DNA of 64,000 nucleotides from NCBI RefSeq assembly GCF_005503365.1, contig NZ_SCML01000013.1, forward strand, positions 1 to 64,000, in the 5' to 3' direction. Positions 62,484 to 64,000 of the stretch are shown piece after piece. How positions within the stretch are numbered: position 1 is the first letter of the stretch; every line of letters starts with the position of its first letter. Both the position numbers and the translations under genes were made by a program. Origin of the DNA: Hydrogenophaga sp. 2FB. Lineage in GTDB: Bacteria; Pseudomonadota; Gammaproteobacteria; Burkholderiales; Burkholderiaceae_C. Under the pieces are notes generated by a model, which was given only the letters and a program-made list of their open reading frames with translations, was not told the DNA's origin and ran no database searches.

Positions 62484-62568
62484 ACCTGCCGCCCACCCCG
62501 GTGAGTGATCCTCACTCTGGCGGTGGCTCTTTCCCAGCCGAGCCCTCCATCCGAAGGCCTCCCCCCGA

Positions 62569-62889
62569 ATGGTTTCACCGACAGCCAAACAAGTCTTTAT
62601 CCAGGGCGTCACGAAGGACGGCCGCACGTTCCGCCCCAGTGATTGGGCAGAGCGTCTGGCCGGGGTGATGAGCTCGTTTCGTCCGGGCGGTGCCCAGCCG
62701 GGCAGCCATCTGAGCTATTCCCCCTGGTGCGTGCCCAACACCATCAACAACATCAAATGTGTGGTCGTGTCCGCCGAACTGCGGGAGGTCGAGCCCATGG
62801 CCTGGGATTTCTGCATGAACTTCGCGCGCGACAACGGGTTGCAGGTGGCCGAAGCCTGCCTGATCCCGGAGCGGCCGGCGAAGACCTGA
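62569..62889 (+). CDS. DUF3579 family protein
   Basis: This 106-residue protein has VFIQGVTKDGRTFRPSDWAERL, SYSPWCVPNTINNIKCVVV, LREVEPMAWDFCMNFARDN and LQVAEACLIPE, the whole of DUF3579. This family is largely confined to betaproteobacteria, where it is usually next to argD as here. No function is known; two Cys and a Trp-rich surface are conserved. It is divergent from argD, with a 269-base gap. A terminator follows 35 bases after its stop. Confidence 0.9.
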   Translation: MVSPTAKQVFIQGVTKDGRTFRPSDWAERLAGVMSSFRPGGAQPGSHLSYSPWCVPNTINNIKCVVVSAELREVEPMAWDFCMNFARDNGLQVAEACLIPERPAKT

Positions 62890-62923
62890 GGCTCCCCTCA
62901 AGACCTTTCTGACCCGATCGGGC

Positions 62924-62960
62924 AACAAAAAAGCCGTCTTGCGACGGCTTGTTTGCTTTT
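62924..62960. terminator. Rho-independent terminator after DUF3579
   Basis: The eight-base-pair stem AAGCCGTC/GACGGCTT (62931-62938 with 62943-62950, loop TTGC) is followed by TGTTTGCTTTT on the plus strand and preceded by an A-run (CAAAAAA) that gives a T-run on the minus strand. It can therefore serve both the DUF3579 gene and the minus-strand rpsT transcript, whose stop is at 63044. Confidence 0.85.
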
Positions 62961-63043
62961 CTTTGCTGGCAGCGCACCCGTTTCAAACGGCAGGCCCCTG
63001 GGGGCCCGGGCTGGTGGTCTGGCTGGGCCAGACCGGTGGGGGT

Positions 63044-63343
63044 TCAGGCAGCGGCTGCTGCGAGGCCCTTGACTTTGGCGGACAGGCGGCTCTTGTCGCG
63101 AGCTGCCTTGTTTTTGTGGAAGATGCCCTTGTCAGCGACGATGTCGACCACTTGTTGCATCTTGGCGAACAATTCGGTCGCCTTGGCTTTGTCACCGGTC
63201 AGAACGGCTTTTTCAACGTTCTTGACGGCGGTGCGGTATTTGGAGCGCAGCGAGGTGTTGGCTGCGTTGATCTTGACGTCCTGGCGGACGCGTTTGCGGC
63301 CAGACGCCAGACGGGGGTTCTTTTTCTTCGGCTTGGTTGCCAT
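63044..63343 (-). CDS. rpsT: 30S ribosomal protein S20
   Basis: This 99-residue basic helical protein, [21 protein letters not shown] onward, has the S20 core [17 protein letters not shown] and [19 protein letters not shown]. It binds 16S rRNA early in 30S assembly. The length is slightly above the usual 87 because of an Ala-rich C-terminus. It is transcribed away from murJ, a common arrangement in betaproteobacteria. Its ribosome-binding site is GAAGGAATC, just before the ATG. Confidence 0.97.
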   Translation of the reverse strand: MATKPKKKNPRLASGRKRVRQDVKINAANTSLRSKYRTAVKNVEKAVLTGDKAKATELFAKMQQVVDIVADKGIFHKNKAARDKSRLSAKVKGLAAAAA

Positions 63344-63390
63344 GGTGTGATTCCTTCAATTGTTTGGGGATGATGCCAGCAAAGCCCGCG

Positions 63391-63396
63391 ATTTTA
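63391..63396 (-). promoter_or_regulatory. Candidate -10 box for rpsT
   Basis: The minus strand reads TAAAAT, 48 bases upstream of the rpsT ATG, inside GCCCGTGC-TAAAAT-CGCGGGC. The flanks are GC-rich, as is usual for strong growth-rate-regulated promoters. No clear -35 is seen. Confidence 0.35.
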
Positions 63397-63449
63397 GCAC
63401 GGGCTCCCCGGCCGGGAACCCCACCCAGTCCGGTCGTTACACTCGCCGC

Positions 63450-64000
63450 GTGACCCTCTTCAAGTCCGCCTCCCTCGTCTCCCTGCTGACCCTGGCGTCC
63501 CGCATCACCGGCCTGGTGCGCGAGCTGCTCATGGCGGCCACCTTCGGCGCCAGCGCCCTCACCGACGCCTTCAACGTCGCCTTTCGCATTCCCAACCTGC
63601 TGCGCCGACTGTTCGCAGAGGGCGCGTTCAGCCAGGCTTTCGTGCCGGTGTTGGCGGGCGTGCGGGAAAAGGAGGGCGATGACGCCACCCGCGTGCTGGT
63701 GAACCAGATCGCCACCGTGCTGGCCTGGGCGCTCACCGCCACCTGTGTGCTGGGCGTGCTCGGCGCGCCGGTTCTGGTCTGGGCCATGGCCAGCGGCCTG
63801 GACGAGCCGGGCTTCGATGCCGCCGTGTTCATGACGCGCTGGATGTTCCCCTACATCGCCTTCATGTCTTTCGTGGCGCTGTCGGCCGGCATCCTGAACA
63901 CCTGGAAACGCTTTGCCGTGCCGGCGGCCACCCCGGTGCTGCTCAACGTCGCCATGATCGCCGCCGCGGGCTGGGGCGCGCCCTGGTTCGCTTCCCTGGG
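63450..64000 (+). CDS. murJ: Lipid II flippase MurJ (MviN), N-terminal part
   Basis: The frame runs off the window after about 183 codons. The protein starts at GTG (VTLFKSASLVSLLTLASRITGL) and shows MurJ features: RELLMAATFGASALTDAFNVAFRIPNLLRRLFAEGAFSQAFVPVL (DAFxxAFxxPNxLRRLFAEGAFSxAF is the family signature) and further membrane helices (TVLAWALTATCVLGVLGAPVL, FMSFVALSAGILNTW). It moves lipid II across the inner membrane for peptidoglycan synthesis. It is divergent from rpsT. Confidence 0.95.
   Translation, partial: MTLFKSASLVSLLTLASRITGLVRELLMAATFGASALTDAFNVAFRIPNLLRRLFAEGAFSQAFVPVLAGVREKEGDDATRVLVNQIATVLAWALTATCVLGVLGAPVLVWAMASGLDEPGFDAAVFMTRWMFPYIAFMSFVALSAGILNTWKRFAVPAATPVLLNVAMIAAAGWGAPWFASL

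Overview
The window is GC-rich chromosomal DNA of a betaproteobacterium, most likely a Burkholderiales/Comamonadaceae member (Hydrogenophaga-like). The reasons are the orphan Bug/TTT periplasmic binding proteins, the kynBUA operon, DUF3579, and the argD-argF and rpsT/murJ neighbourhoods. Species-level placement is inference; no rRNA or tRNA gene was recognised.

Region 1 (1-26.7 kb, all plus strand) is the distal part of an extracellular-type contractile injection system (eCIS, Afp/PVC-like) operon. In order it encodes the end of a Gly/Ala-rich protein, a DUF5908-like small protein, gpD-like and gpV-like spike proteins, a membrane-spanning unknown, a gp25-like wedge protein, a gpJ-like baseplate protein and a gpI-like tail protein. 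Then come three tandem genes sharing one N-terminal module, a tape-measure-like protein, an AAA+ ATPase, a 1518-residue composite protein that may be cargo, and a helical-repeat protein. Most junctions overlap or abut. Sheath and tube genes are not in the window and would lie upstream; no PAAR tip was seen. A GC-rich palindromic repeat occurs twice: between genes (587-690) and in frame inside the large protein gene (21359-21460).

Region 2 (26.7-50.4 kb) is metabolic and accessory. It holds a LysR/CMD/amidohydrolase group, an unrecognised less GC-rich gene at 29.3 kb, PRC-barrel and membrane proteins, and a BMP binding protein divergent from LysR. A split Rieske oxygenase follows (Rieske protein, catalytic protein, reductase, GST), then an EF-G paralogue with a structured leader, aqpZ, and a CoA-transferase/Bug/enolase-superfamily/alpha-beta hydrolase/enoyl-CoA hydratase cluster. 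A tannase-family lipoprotein and a DUF1993 protein end the region.

Region 3 (50.4-56 kb) is visibly more AT-rich and looks acquired. It contains an unknown gene, a DUF2130 coiled-coil protein, a small conserved-looking protein and an ABC/PrrC-like ATPase, and is a candidate defence island.

Region 4 (56-64 kb) is housekeeping: kynB-kynU-kynA (tryptophan to anthranilate), the overlapping minus-strand chain argD-argF-methyltransferase-YkgJ-like, DUF3579, rpsT, and the start of murJ, which runs off the end.

The strongest candidate for something new is the eCIS locus: the three-paralogue block, the membrane-anchored component and the JAMM-like/HH-containing giant protein.
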